From: Manduca sexta
Taxonomy: Eukaryota; Arthropoda; Insecta; Lepidoptera; Sphingidae
Assembly: GCF_014839805.1 (NCBI RefSeq)
Contig: NC_051131.1
Span: 7,986,913 to 8,050,912 of the forward strand
Reading direction: 5' to 3'
DNA length: 64,000 bases
The position numbers were made by a program, and so were the translations under genes. Shown in pieces: positions 43,692-55,039 of the stretch; position 1 is the first letter of the stretch, and each line of letters starts with the position of its first letter. The notes below the pieces were generated by a model. The model did not search any database and had not been told where the DNA came from. It worked only from the letters and a program-made list of their open reading frames with translations.

Positions 43692-44207
43692 TCTATACCT
43701 ACTATATTATTATAAAAAGCTGAAGAGTTTGTTTGTTTAAATGCACTAATCTCAGGAACTACTGTTTTGAAAGCTAAATTCCTTTAATGTTGGATAGCCT
43801 ATTTATCGATAAAGATTGTAGGCGATATAGCATTATGCTTTGACCAAAAGGAGCTGAGCAGCAATGAAAAGCGTTACAAAAACGGGGAAAAATTATTTCA
43901 TTTGAGAGCTGCCGTTGCGTGCGCTGCGTAAACAGTTACAGTTACGCATCAATCATTTGTGACGAAATTTGCACTCTTAATAAGTTCTACGAAATATATT
44001 ATAAAACAAAGTAACCCGCCGCGTCTGTCTGCCTGTCTGGATGTGATAAATTCAAAAACTACCCAACGGATTTCCATGAAAATTGGTACGGAGACAGCTT
44101 GAGACCCTGGGAAGGACATGGGCTACTTTCTATCCCGGGAAAATATATAGCGAGCCTTTTATACTGAAAAACGCTTTCATGCGGTTGAAGCAGTGAGCAA
44201 AAGCTAG
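43692..44207 (+). mobile_element. Non-autonomous Helitron-like element, full length
   Basis: It starts A|TCTATACC and ends AAGCTAG|T, the A/T target and TC...CTAG termini typical of Helitrons. The internal text GCTGAAGAGTTTGTTTGTTT, TGTTGGATAGCCTATTTATC, GTCTGTCTGCCTGTCTGGAT and TCTATCCCGGGAAAATATAT is shared with the other copies. It has no coding capacity. Confidence 0.7.
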
Positions 44208-44487
44208 TTATTTAATAAAATTTATGTACGCTAATGTAGAGCCACTATTAATTAAGTAATAAATTATCATCAGTCAGTCAGTGTTAAAACTTTAAAAGAA
44301 AGGTAAAACTGGTGTATCCAATAGAGAACACAATAATAACTTTTTAAAAAAGCTATTGAGTATATTGGTAACTTAAATTAAATAGCAATGAATCTATTAA
44401 TTTAGCCTACTATACCTATAGTGTGCAGTCACTGTTATGTTCCGGTTTGAAGAACATTGTAGCCAGTGTAACTACTGGACATAATAA

Positions 44488-44650
44488 GACTTAACATCTT
44501 TGTGTCCCTGGAAGGCGAACGCAGTGGAATACAAAACAATACTTTGTAATTAAACGTGTTGGATGGTGTTTCTACTGTTTATGGGCGGTCGTATCGCTTA
44601 CCATCAGGCGAACGGCAAGCTTGTCGCATCATACAAACCAATATAAAAAA
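44488..44650 (+). repeat. LINE/SINE 3' tail ending in A-rich run
   Basis: It contains GGGCGGTCGTATCGCTTACC, ATCAGGCGAACGGCAAGCTT and GTCGCATCATACAAACCAAT and ends TATAAAAAAG. This tail is common in moth genomes and marks the 3' end of a truncated retroelement. Confidence 0.6.
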
Positions 44651-45517
44651 GCCTATTCCTATCTGCCTTAAATTTTATTTACAGAATAAAATAACGACTT
44701 AACGCATTTATAGTTTTTATTTTTTTAATTTTATAAGCACGACACTTTACGTCAAGATTAACTGTATTGCTAGTGCCCCGCTATATTTTATTTAATTAAT
44801 TGATCAAAGTTGAGTCCAAGTTTTATATTCTTAACTTATTTGTTATTAATACCACCACAACCATTGTATACTCAACAGCTGAATTTGAGGCAATTTTTTT
44901 ATTAAAAATATTCTTTGTTAATTCAAATAACAATGTTGTTTTATATTGAAATAAGTGTACCTAAACAAACATTAAACCAAATAGTTTATACAGAAAAGAT
45001 AAGTACCTACATACCGAACCACCTCTCGTAGTCAAACGACTGCACGTGCATGTAAAGTTCTAGCAAGAAATTTTGTAATCGGTGTAGTTTTACTCATACG
45101 ATAATAGGGCTCTAATCAATTTGTAATGTGCTTTCTGCCTGATTCATAAGTTAGATTTCAAGTTGGAGTTAAATCAATATTGAGTAATAAAATGTCTACT
45201 TAGTTGCGTAACACAATAAAGTATAGACACATAAACTTACTTAACTTACCTGCTTCAAAACAATTCCACATATAGACAAAAGTTACTAAAAAGTTAGTTC
45301 TCGCGCGAGTGACATTCGTGTTCAAGAATGAATAGCGAGACTCCATCTACTTAGTCGGCACCATAATAAATTAGAAACTAACAAAGATAGTATCAACACC
45401 AAGTAGGGTGTTTTTATTTCAATTTTCAAAGCATTCGTATATTTAACAGAATATGATGACTTTTGATACTGAATAACTAAACAATAATGAAAAATACAGT
45501 ATTTAATTGTTAAACTA

Positions 45518-45538
45518 TAATATATATATATATATACA

Positions 45539-45583
<45 letters not shown>

Positions 45584-45603
45584 TATATATAGAGATATAT
45601 ATA

Positions 45604-45669
<66 letters not shown>
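45518..45669. repeat. (TA)n microsatellite, about 150 bp
   Basis: An almost pure TA dinucleotide tract with a few interruptions (ATACAAAAATAT, ATAGAGATAT). Apparent Ile-Tyr open frames on both strands are artefacts of the repeat. Confidence 0.95.
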
Positions 45670-45674
<5 letters not shown>

Positions 45675-45989
45675 TATTCACTTTGTCGAAAGTGAATTTA
45701 GCACTTATGATATAGGTATATAATAAATAGTGTAGCCCAGTTTCTGGCAGCGAAAATTTTAACTCTCCAAAGAGAGTGAGGTACAGGTGCAAAGCTCTCC
45801 CTATACATAGAGTTAATGGATTGACTGCGAAGGGAATTCGCTAAAGTAAGTCATTTAATCTTTGTTGCTATTTGCAATCTCAAAATATATTGTGAACCTA
45901 TAATATTACCTGTCAATACAACGTAGTTAAAAGAATATTTAATTTTATTTTGAACTAATATTATCTTTATACACACATGCTGTTTGTAC

Positions 45990-46150
45990 GTAGACACACA
46001 AAGGCCACATGAGTCAAGATTGGTGTAAACAAGGTCAAGCGGGCCAGCGCGGCGACGCAGAGCTCGTCGGCGGTGCAGTGTCATGGTTTCAATTTCCGGA
46101 AAGCCTCGGCATGGGCTCGTTCGGTCGCAGGCGGGAATGTAAATCGGCGA
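45990..46150. other. GC-enriched patch without clear exon
   Basis: About 150 bases with CpG-rich text (GGGCCAGCGCGGCGACGCAG) and open frames on both strands, but no paired splice sites of good quality. It could be a regulatory element or part of an exon. Not assigned. Confidence 0.25.
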
Positions 46151-47119
46151 ATTACTCCACTTGCCTCATGATACATGCTTCCATTGGGAATTACTACCCC
46201 CATATCAAATAAGCTTTCAAATGAACAAGGTTAAAAGAGTAAATATAATTTTCTTGCAAAGTTACGCCAAGGGTTGTACTAAAAAAAAACAAAGTTATGT
46301 TAAATATTGCAAGTTACGTAGATTCCCGTGTTATAGGCATAGTACGGGATTCCTACGTATTTATGTTTAAAGTGATTGCTATGTAAGCTATGCATGCTTT
46401 TCATACGTTGACACTTTTGAAATGCATGCAACGCTATGAATTCCTCTTGCTGCGTAGTAATGAAACGTGCTTCTATGTTAATTAATTACAAGGTTTTATT
46501 ATTTATGTGGACATTTCACCTTTGCATAAAAAAATATTGTACGCCATTATTTTAGTCACATTTTCTTGTTATATTATTTGCAACACAGCTACAACAATTA
46601 AAATGATTAAAGTACCAGGTAACATTAAAAATTACGCGTACCTGCCAGTGTACTGTCATGTAATGTTTTTTTTACTTATTTTCCCATTCTGTCAGGAAGT
46701 CCATTAAAAAACATAGGCTTCCCCAAAGGTTTCCAGATGAACCTGTTACCAGCACCCTGGATCAAGGGGTTCTTCTAGTTCGTAAGGATTATTAAAAACA
46801 TCATTTATTTTTAATTTAACAGACTTCTATGAGACTCTATTTCTGTTTTGATAGCTTGTCGGTCTAATTGTTTTACTATGTACGAGAAATAACTACAATA
46901 GAAAATAATTTTTTGCCGTCTTCAGAAAGCTTAGACATGATTATATTGTTTCAATAATTACATTTTATGATTTCCTTGACTTTTATTTGAAGAGTCAAAC
47001 AAAGGTCAAATATTAATTGCAGCCATGAGAGACGCCTAATACGAATTACTTAGATTGTAAGCAGAGTTTAGAATTCGATGTTATTATTATCTCAAAAAAT
47101 TTAACTGAATTTTATTTTA

Positions 47120-47819
47120 TACTAGCTTCCGCTCGCAGCTTCGCCCGCGTGGATTTCGGACTTCAAAAATGGAGCCGGTCGCGAACGTTCGAGAATGTTC
47201 GTTTTACGAAGCTACTCGCTAGGTGATTCGCTAGCCTCTAGGTGCCAAGCAAGCCGCCTGCCTGTGCGTTGGCGACCTTATATATATACAAAAATAATCC
47301 TTATAGCATGATTCAGTATTCACGCATGATGGCTTATTATTAGCGTATTTCATATATAACTTTGGTGTTTCTATACCGATTTCTATGATTCTTTTTATGG
47401 AATATTTAATAATGTTAACTTTTTAATTAGGGATGACTGAGAGTGTTATAAACGTAAGAGTAGACAAATATAATGAGAAAGCTTCGAAATGCTAAGCTAT
47501 CGGGAGTTACATGTGTTATTGTGAGTCAACCATAAAAGATAGACATATGCTGTCGTGGGATATTTTTACATAATTTTAAGGAGAACATTTCCGTCATACA
47601 TAATTTCTGTGTAGCTTTAACCATTAAGGTTGCACACGCGACGGAAGCTTAAAAAATGGAGTAACTTCTCCCGTTTTCCCAACATTTCCCTTCACTGCTC
47701 TGCTCCTATTAATTGTAGCGTGATGAAAAGTATACTATAACCAGCACAGGAGTATGACAAATAATTGTACCAAGTTTCGTTAAAATCCGTCGAGTAGTTT
47801 TTGTTTCTATAACGGTTAT

Positions 47820-47856
<37 letters not shown>

Positions 47857-47990
47857 AATTTTACTAATTGCATTTTTGGCATCAGTATCGATCCCTAATC
47901 ACCCCCTGATAGTTATTTTGGAAATATATTTCATGTACAGAATTGACCCCTCTACAGATTTATTATAAGTATAGATAGATAGATAGATAA
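47120..47990 (-). mobile_element. Helitron-like element, third type
   Basis: In reverse orientation, ACTAGCTTCCGCTCGCAGCT and CCCGCGTGGATTTCGGACTT mark one end, and ATTATAAGTATAGATAGATA the other. Its middle holds ACCAAGTTTCGTTAAAATCC and GTCGAGTAGTTTTTG, then an (AGAC)n run at 47822-47854. A (GATA)n run lies at the terminus. Confidence 0.6.
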
Positions 47991-48499
47991 AAGAATATGG
48001 TATTCGCTTTAAAATGACCCATTTTTGTATTTAAAATTTCAAATGTTGCGTCGTAATAAACTTACTTACCTACCGCGTAGGTTTTCAGGTGAAATACTTT
48101 AAATTTTAAAACCATTTCGATATTTTAAACGTAAGCTTGTCATGAGTATCATAAGTACATGAAATGGTAATTTCTCAAGTAATCATAAAGCGTTTCATTC
48201 CTACTTAACAGTTAACACAAGTGACATAATACCTAAAGCTTGTCAAGTCTGAATAAAATATTGCGCGTTTTAAAATAATAAAAAAGTCGTAGACAAAGAG
48301 AAAGTCGCTTGAATTTGTACTCTTAAAATAATTGTTATGCGGTTAATATTTATTAACTTGGTTTTTTAATTGCAGACTAAATGAAATAAAATATTTGTAT
48401 ACTTAAAAGTACTGAAAGCTTTAAAAACTAAATTTTATATTATAAATACACCTAAGGATTGATTGAGGTATTCACACTCACATTTCGGTAACTATTTAC

Positions 48500-48640
48500 G
48501 TCTTATGTAATATGGGACGAGTCTATATACCACGGGTATTTCAAACCTTGGGCTAATATTTTATGGCAGAGAAACCCAAATATCATAATATAAAACAAAC
48601 CGGGGATCGTATCCGAGAAATCAGGCAATGAGTTTACGAA
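48500..48640 (-). repeat. tRNA-derived SINE remnant
   Basis: CTTGGGCTAATATTTTATGG, GAGAAACCCAAATATCATAA and CCGGGGATCGTATCCGAG follow the order of the 22.8-kb copy but are diverged. Confidence 0.45.
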
Positions 48641-48729
48641 TCTTTTCTCAGTAATATAGCACTATGCTTAATGATATACTTTACTCTAATACTATAAATT
48701 CAAATGTTTCGATGTTTGACCAAATTAAA

Positions 48730-48978
48730 CGCAGCAAACGCTAAACGGGTTGGATTAAATTTGGCATCCGGATAGATCATGTACTGTATTAACTATTAAC
48801 CCAAAGATACTCAAACTACTTTTTATCGCGGTAATTTACTTCCGTGGTAAAATATTTTAATTTTTAATCAGATTTTTAAGTAGATGGCGCTCTGGATCGC
48901 TTCAGTGATTTATGGATTTTTATATCGGGATTCCGGGAAGGCTTTTCACGCAGGTGAGGTCGCGAGCGACGTCTAGTT
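48730..48978 (+). mobile_element. Helitron-like remnant
   Basis: It shows GGGTTGGATTAAATTTGGCA, GTAGATGGCGCTCTGGATCG and a CGCAGGTGAGGTCGCGAGCG end, followed by TCTAG|TT. Confidence 0.45.
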
Positions 48979-49347
48979 TAAAATATGTATAAAAAGAGAG
49001 CGTGTCATCCAAACATATTAAACATTGTTTACAATTTCTTAATATGTTACTATGAAAAGATTCTCATTTAAACCTCAGTATGCACATAAAGTATGAAAAA
49101 TTTACGCTCGAGCGTTTCACATCGCTACAGAAGCTTCAAAGCTTTTACAAATTTGTCAACCACGACGTGTGAATAGAAAATAGCTGTGGCGTCAAGAATT
49201 TAACAAATCTAATGGACGTAGAAAAACAAAATATTTTACTCAGTACAAACAACGTTACGAATGCCTTATAATTATAGTTTTTGTTTTGTTTCACACTTAA
49301 ATTGTAAAATTGTTTGAACTTATAATGGTATATGTATTAAAAAATAC

Positions 49348-49676
49348 CTTGAAGGCGTCGTGAACGCACTGAATAAAAGTGTTAATGTTATGCAATAATT
49401 ATAAAATACGTAACCATATAACTGAAAAGTACTTTGTTCTTGCGGTCCGTTAAAGCCACCACTTAGCGATTTTGAGCTAAACAATGCTCCGCTCAAAGAT
49501 TGCTCGACAAAGGAATTATGTTCTTTTGTGACCTTTGTAAATGACGACTTTACTGTTTCCGATTCATCGCTGGTAATTGGACCGTGTTGTTTCATGTCAC
49601 TAGTACCAATTATTTTATAAGGAGTAAGGTTCACTTTTGAGGATGCATGTGATAGAAGATCCTGTTCTTTGCAAGC
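49348..49676 (-). CDS. Candidate exon of an unrecognised gene
   Basis: An open frame begins after GAAATAG (acceptor-like) at 49677 and reads ACKEQDLLSHASSKVNLT, a Ser/Thr/Glu-rich middle (SDESETVKSSFTKVTKEHNS), then GGFNGPQEQSTFQLYG and a hydrophobic stretch. It ends at TCAAG|GTATTT or the stop at 49320. Residue composition looks like real protein. No family recognised. The hydrophobic tail might be read-through past a donor. Confidence 0.33.
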
Positions 49677-49699
49677 CTATTTCGTCGTGCGAAATAACA

Positions 49700-51500
49700 A
49701 TATATAAATCATGTTTAGTGTAGGTACCATTACCTACACAATATCGAATATCAATCTCGTTTTGTCTACAATCGAAATAGAAAGCGAAATATACATGATA
49801 GATAATGCGGCTCCACTTTAGCAGTTCTGAACAATGCGGACCTCATTTCAGCGAAACGCCGCGCCGTTATATCTACCTGTCAATCAGATACCATTCTTAT
49901 TGTAATCCCGGTATCAATAAATCGTTAAGCTTCCATCCTATTCTATACGCACCCGGTAATTCGTTTCCAATGATTACAAAAAATATGATTTAGTCCTTGA
50001 CATATTATAATGGCATGTGAATTTTCTTTCTGTTTGGTTTTTATAGATTCTTTTTATATTTATATTAGAGTTAAAAGCATTATTTACTCCCCTAGTTACC
50101 GTAAAGCGTAAACAGACATAGACAGCAGAATAACTTATCCACTTAGTTGAGTAAGATTGTTCAATTAAGGTCTAATAAATTATTATTTCGCATATAGGTA
50201 CACACCTAGTAAGGTAATTTGCTTTAAACTTTTATCACCTCTATGTCCATTTCTGCAGCCAAGCAGCTATACGTAAATACTGTTGTAATTTGTATGGAAA
50301 AATATTGTTACCATTAACAATGTATTTATTTCGTATCTTGTTGGATAATATTACCTGGTCTCAGATTGACGAGGGCAGCGCGCGATAAAACTTAGACCGC
50401 GTTGCTTAATTATTGCTAAACTATAGTTGGAATAGCTATTGATTATCACCTATATTATAGTATTCACTGCCCGGTGCCCTGCCAAAACTATCCTAGTTTA
50501 GTCAATTGTAAAAAGATAATACGCTGTTCTGTATAAGTTAATATTTACGTGAATTATACCTACAGTAACAAAATCATTACATTTAACAGGCAGGAATATG
50601 GAAACATATCTGATTTTTTTTTTGACATAATCAGTTTTAGATCTTTTGAAAATGTTAAACTACCATTTTTTTTCTAATAATGTAATAGTGTTGGTTGCAC
50701 ATTAAAATAGTGTGTACTTTAGAAGAAGATACACAGAATAAAAAATTGTACTAATATTTTCATTACGAAATCAAAGAAGCAATATCCACATTATAAAAAA
50801 AATTTAAACGACCAAAGTTAGTAACGATAACATATTGTACAAATATGAAGTTGTTTTTTAAATGCATTTAAATTTCGAATAGAAAACTTCTTAAAGGTTA
50901 GCTCGTCGTATTGCTGGAGGTACCTTAAGGATTTTATCACACTAGGGAGTTCCCATCAAGGCGAAGGCGCTGCGCGCTCGTTCATCCAGTTTAATTAGAG
51001 TCTTAACTTTACCTGACAACGCATGAAATAATCGTTCCTTAATTATCGAAAATTACGTTTGGAAAATATTTGCAGATATCCCTACAAACGTCCACAAAGT
51101 AGTTTTATGATTTTAATTGTACAATTTTCTCATTTTTTTTATAATTACAAAAAACACCCTGAATGAACTTTATTAAATTCCCTAATGCATTGATATTTAA
51201 AACTATTATCATGTGACTACAGAATAAACGTAAATGTAAGATTAAAAATTATTATATATTATATTACTGATTATTCTATAGAAGTGAAAAGCTTTACTTA
51301 GTTGATATTTCTTGACTAGATTTCTGTTAAACGATAAGATATTTAAGTACTGAAGCCTGCACAATGTTTTCAGTCCGCCTCCTCGATTTTAAATTTAAAT
51401 TACGAATGCAGAATACTTACACAAAAGCTTTTGAGGGTTTTTCTAAGCCCAGTAAATATTTAAATACAGAATCCCACGCGTGAATATTTAGAATTTATTC
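49700..51500. other. AT-rich stretch without recognised features
   Basis: No supported exon or recognised repeat. The open frame at 49805-49993 has no splice support. Confidence 0.45.
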
Positions 51501-51543
51501 TAGTGATTAATACTCGAAGTGTTAGTTTGTAGCAAGTGTTATC

Positions 51544-51618
51544 ATGATGAATGATAAATACGGTTTATTGCTTGAGTGGTACCGAGATTGGGATTACATC
51601 AATCAGAGCATATGGGTA
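51544..51618 (+). CDS. Candidate first coding exon of an unrecognised gene
   Basis: Two adjacent ATGs open MMNDKYGLLLEWYRDWDY followed by INQSIW, then the consensus donor ATATGG|GTAAGT. The leader just upstream (GTGTTAGTTTGTAGCAAGTG) resembles insect leaders. The aromatic and acidic N-terminus is reminiscent of soluble starts of multi-pass proteins, but I cannot name it. Downstream exons were not identified. Confidence 0.4.
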
Positions 51619-51699
51619 AGTTATTATATTATATTGATGAACGTCATTAATTCGTTAAATGTTAACTTAATAAACTTTATTAATAAGTTTTGTAACTAA

Positions 51700-51950
51700 T
51701 CACGCTTCAGATAAATTAATTTGCGAGTCAAGAGGCAAACACTTACGACTAATTAAAAATGTTTTTGTTACGTCTATGTTATTAATACTTCTTATATCAT
51801 ACGGCTCTAGGTGCGGTAGAGAACTTGGAAATAAGTGGCTTTTGGGATTTGTCATTTGTATAAACTGTTTTATGCCAATTCTGTATTGTAATGTCAATTG
51901 ATCATATTTTTTCAAGACAAAGTGGACAATTTCAAAAAATGTATATATTA
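51700..51950 (-). CDS. Candidate 3' exon with poly(A) signal
   Basis: The minus-strand frame reads FEIVHFVLKKYDQLTLQYRI, then QMTNPKSHLFPSSLPHLEPY, and ends CLPLDSQINLSEA and stop. AATAAA follows about 20 bases after the stop (near 51676-51683). The upstream acceptor is unresolved. Sequence character suggests coding. Family unknown. Confidence 0.35.
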
Positions 51951-52164
51951 AACAACTTTACTCGTATATTTAAAACATATTCATGTTATATTAAATTGAA
52001 AGTAGATCATGTTTTTGAGTCTGCGAAGTTGTGATGAACAAATGCCCCTTAACTTTATTATCTTTTATTGGCATTCGTTACTGTTGAAAGGATATCGAGG
52101 GGGCGGCATCATCGTTTGAACACTTTGAACGTTTCTCGAAGAAATTACTAATATTTTGTGCCTC

Positions 52165-52198
52165 TTTAAAACCGAGAAGTAAATTTCTCGGTTTTAAA
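52165..52198. repeat. Perfect 14-bp inverted repeat, 6-nt loop
   Basis: TTTAAAACCGAGAA (52165-52178) and TTCTCGGTTTTAAA (52185-52198) are exact reverse complements. Confidence 0.85.
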
Positions 52199-52242
52199 TA
52201 GAAGGATTTGATTATTTTAAATAATTCATTTCAGATATTCAA

Positions 52243-52760
52243 TTAGTACGATGAAAATATTTTTATGTTATCAAAAAATACGCCTGCATTACAGAAGGAA
52301 ATGATATTAGACCTAGAATTATAACTAATGCAAACACGAGTAACTGGAATTGTTTCAGTTCCATAAACCATAGGGAAAAAAAAATCGGCCAACTCACTTG
52401 TATTTTACAAATTGAAATAAACGTAATATTATATATATCAATTGATGTCCGTTGGTTTTGCAAGCGTAAAAACGCTGCAATTCCAGCATTTAGGCGATAT
52501 ATTTTCATACTTTATGGTTACAAAGAATTCAGTCATTTACCAGGCACCACTTGCGAAAAATAAAAAAGGCACAATACGCAAGGTGGCCACTTGATCCAGA
52601 CTCCCGGGAATTGGCGAAACTGCAAGTGGTACTTTAGTAATTCAAAATCGGCATAAAATCTGTTGAAGATGGCTGACGACTGCTCGTCAGGATTATTTGT
52701 GACATAATATATCCACATAACGAACACAAAAATAAAAGATAGCCAGCCAACAATTATCAT
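52243..52760 (-). CDS. Candidate two-exon gene for a small membrane protein
   Basis: ATG at 52760 (AAGTCAGTTATGAT) opens an 86-residue protein. The N-terminal membrane segment is IIVGWLSFIFVFVMWIYYV. Then come an acidic turn NNPDEQSSAIF, a basic and aromatic part KYHLQFRQFPGVWIKWPP and a second hydrophobic stretch CVLCLFYF. The first exon (52541-52760) ends CCTG|GTAAAT. The second (52243-52283), after CTTCTGTAATGCAG, adds about 13 residues and a stop. The frame is continuous across the join. I do not recognise the family. A retained intron or another 3' exon is possible. Confidence 0.38.
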
Positions 52761-54740
52761 AACTGACTTGGTAGAGTCGTGTCTCTACTTCTTTTTAAGT
52801 GTAACATATATTAAATAAATATATATGTATATACACACAATTTTATAACCCAATATCACAATCCTTTATACAAATGTTAAAAGTGGGCGCCTTGGTGGCC
52901 TAAGATGTCTCGGAAAAAACTCTGGGTCGCGCGTCACGTCGCAAGGCTACAATACGTAGCTGTAAATTAAAAAGCTCCGAAAAAGTTGATGTCTGCTCAC
53001 ATACTATTTATGCAAAGCTGCAAATGTTTAGATACGAGTCTTTTATTACTAAAAATATATCACAAAAAATCATGTGGATTAAAAGGAGTTATGTTAATAT
53101 TTTTTTAAAATGTGAAAAAAGTTTGCAAATAACTTAGATGCGTAAATAAATTTAATTAATTCGAAACAATTCCGTATCGCTTAGTTGCATGTATTTATAC
53201 AATATCGTTTTAATCATTAAACTTTAAATATTTATTAAGTAACAATTAGGCTTTCGTTGATATAATATGGAAGTCCCTTTAGTCCAGATTAGAATATTAC
53301 TGTATTTAAGAACTAATTGTATCAAACGACAACCTGTTTCATTTGGCCTCGTTGCGGTAGTAATAGTCAAGAGTGTGGAAGTTACAACAAATTGTCCATT
53401 ATAATTATAATTCATATTGATATTAAAAGATACGACTTTTGAAAATTTATTGACATTCTTAGTGCAAATAATTTCTTAAAAATTAACTCAACCTATCCGT
53501 AGACGAGCAGAAACTTACACACAAACAAATAAAATAGATCTAGATAGTGGTTTTCTGGTAGCGGTATAGAACTCCCGGAAAAAAACGTAAGCTCATAGAT
53601 TTAAAAAATCTATTAATATGCCATCATAAACAGATGATCCAATTTTAAGTACAATGATTATTATTTATACAGGTACTACCTCCATATTGATAATAATAAT
53701 TAATATTATGATCATTATGATATGAATTGGACAATTTGACAGGAATAATTTCAAGATGGCCAACAAAATATTTTAACGTGCTGTTTGGAAATGATTGCCT
53801 GCAGAGGAAAAACAGTTTTCACTAAAAGAGTGGTTCTAATGTCGTGCATACATTCATATATACTCTACCTACGTGCATATTTTAAATCTAGTGGCGACAT
53901 CTAGTGTAAAATTATACGAGCTAAGTGGACTAACCCGCAACATTATGTGGGTAATTTAATTTGAAGTTAATTCCATGTGGCAGCTAACGTGTCGGCATGT
54001 GTTTAACGTATCAACAGAGGGCAGCAGTAGTAAGTTAACGGCGTTTTCTGGAAGAAAAAAATATCTACAAAGATGTTTTTAAAATGAAAATTATAATCCT
54101 TGATGTACTTTATTACAACATAAAAACAAAGCTAATTCAATAATTAATGAACAATACAATATTATTAATAATATAATATTATTTCCTCATGCATAGTCTA
54201 CTGGAATGATTTTAAATATAATTGTAACGTAGGTATCATCTTTATAATATTATGGTTTTACGGTGTCTAATATTAAAATTTTCAGCAAAGTATAAGAAAG
54301 CGATTTGTATATTGAGTATATTAAATCAAAATGAATGAGTCGATGCGACAGCGGTCTAAAAACGTGACAATATGATGAGGCAGATTCAGTGTTGAATTTT
54401 GTACAATCATTGCAGTAAGAATTTTTAAGTCTAAATAGTTCCACGGACCTAACCTCTCACAATTCCCAATGCTTTTCCAAAATTAAGTAGGTATAGGAGA
54501 AATATGTGTTCCTGGGCTCTGATGATGAGATGCATCTTTCCTGACATTTTGCTATATAAAAGACAGTTCCCAAGAGTCTAGAACAAATAGTAGCACAAAA
54601 TTTTGATTTCACTTCATACGATTAGTACCTATTGCGTTATTGCTATCATTCTAGGTCAACCATAGTCAATAAGAACATCGATTATAATTAATTAGCGTGT
54701 GGATATGAGTTTATTACAAGGAGACAATATAGCGAGTGGG

Positions 54741-55012
54741 TCATCTCGTGTTTGCTATAGGATTTACAAGAAAATCGCACCGGAGAAAAAAGCCGTCCAC
54801 CCAAATGGTGGGAACCCATGATTTGTACGCCCCTGTGCGTTGATAAGATTCTGTATTTACTATTTTTAAATCGGTACCACTTAATCCAAAATATTTCTCA
54901 GAGTACTCCCATAATGAATACGTTAAAGAATGCATAATAAAAATTAGCAAGTTCTTCCATCGATCCGAGTGAGTGTTCTCTAGAGTGATGGAAGCTTTCT
55001 GTGTTCTAAATA
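54741..55012 (-). CDS. Candidate terminal exon of an unrecognised gene
   Basis: A textbook acceptor (TTGTTTTCCTTTCTTTCAG) at 55013 precedes 89 open codons. They run VFRTQKASITLENTHSDR, LTYSLWEYSEKYFGLSGTDL, TGAYKSWVPTIWVDGFFLRC and end NPIANTR with stop at 54741. AATAAA lies at 54710-54715, about 26 bases past the stop. Splice site, frame and poly(A) signal agree on a minus-strand last exon. No family recognised and the upstream exons were not found. Confidence 0.45.
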
Positions 55013-55039
55013 CTGAAAGAAAGGAAAACAAGCATAGAA

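Noticed and set aside
45507..45792. Ile-Tyr repeat proteins on both strands
   Set aside because: They are translations of the (TA)n microsatellite.
46009..46212. 67-codon open frame in a GC-rich patch
   Set aside because: No matching acceptor and donor in a consistent frame, and an equally long frame exists on the other strand. Kept only as a GC-rich patch.
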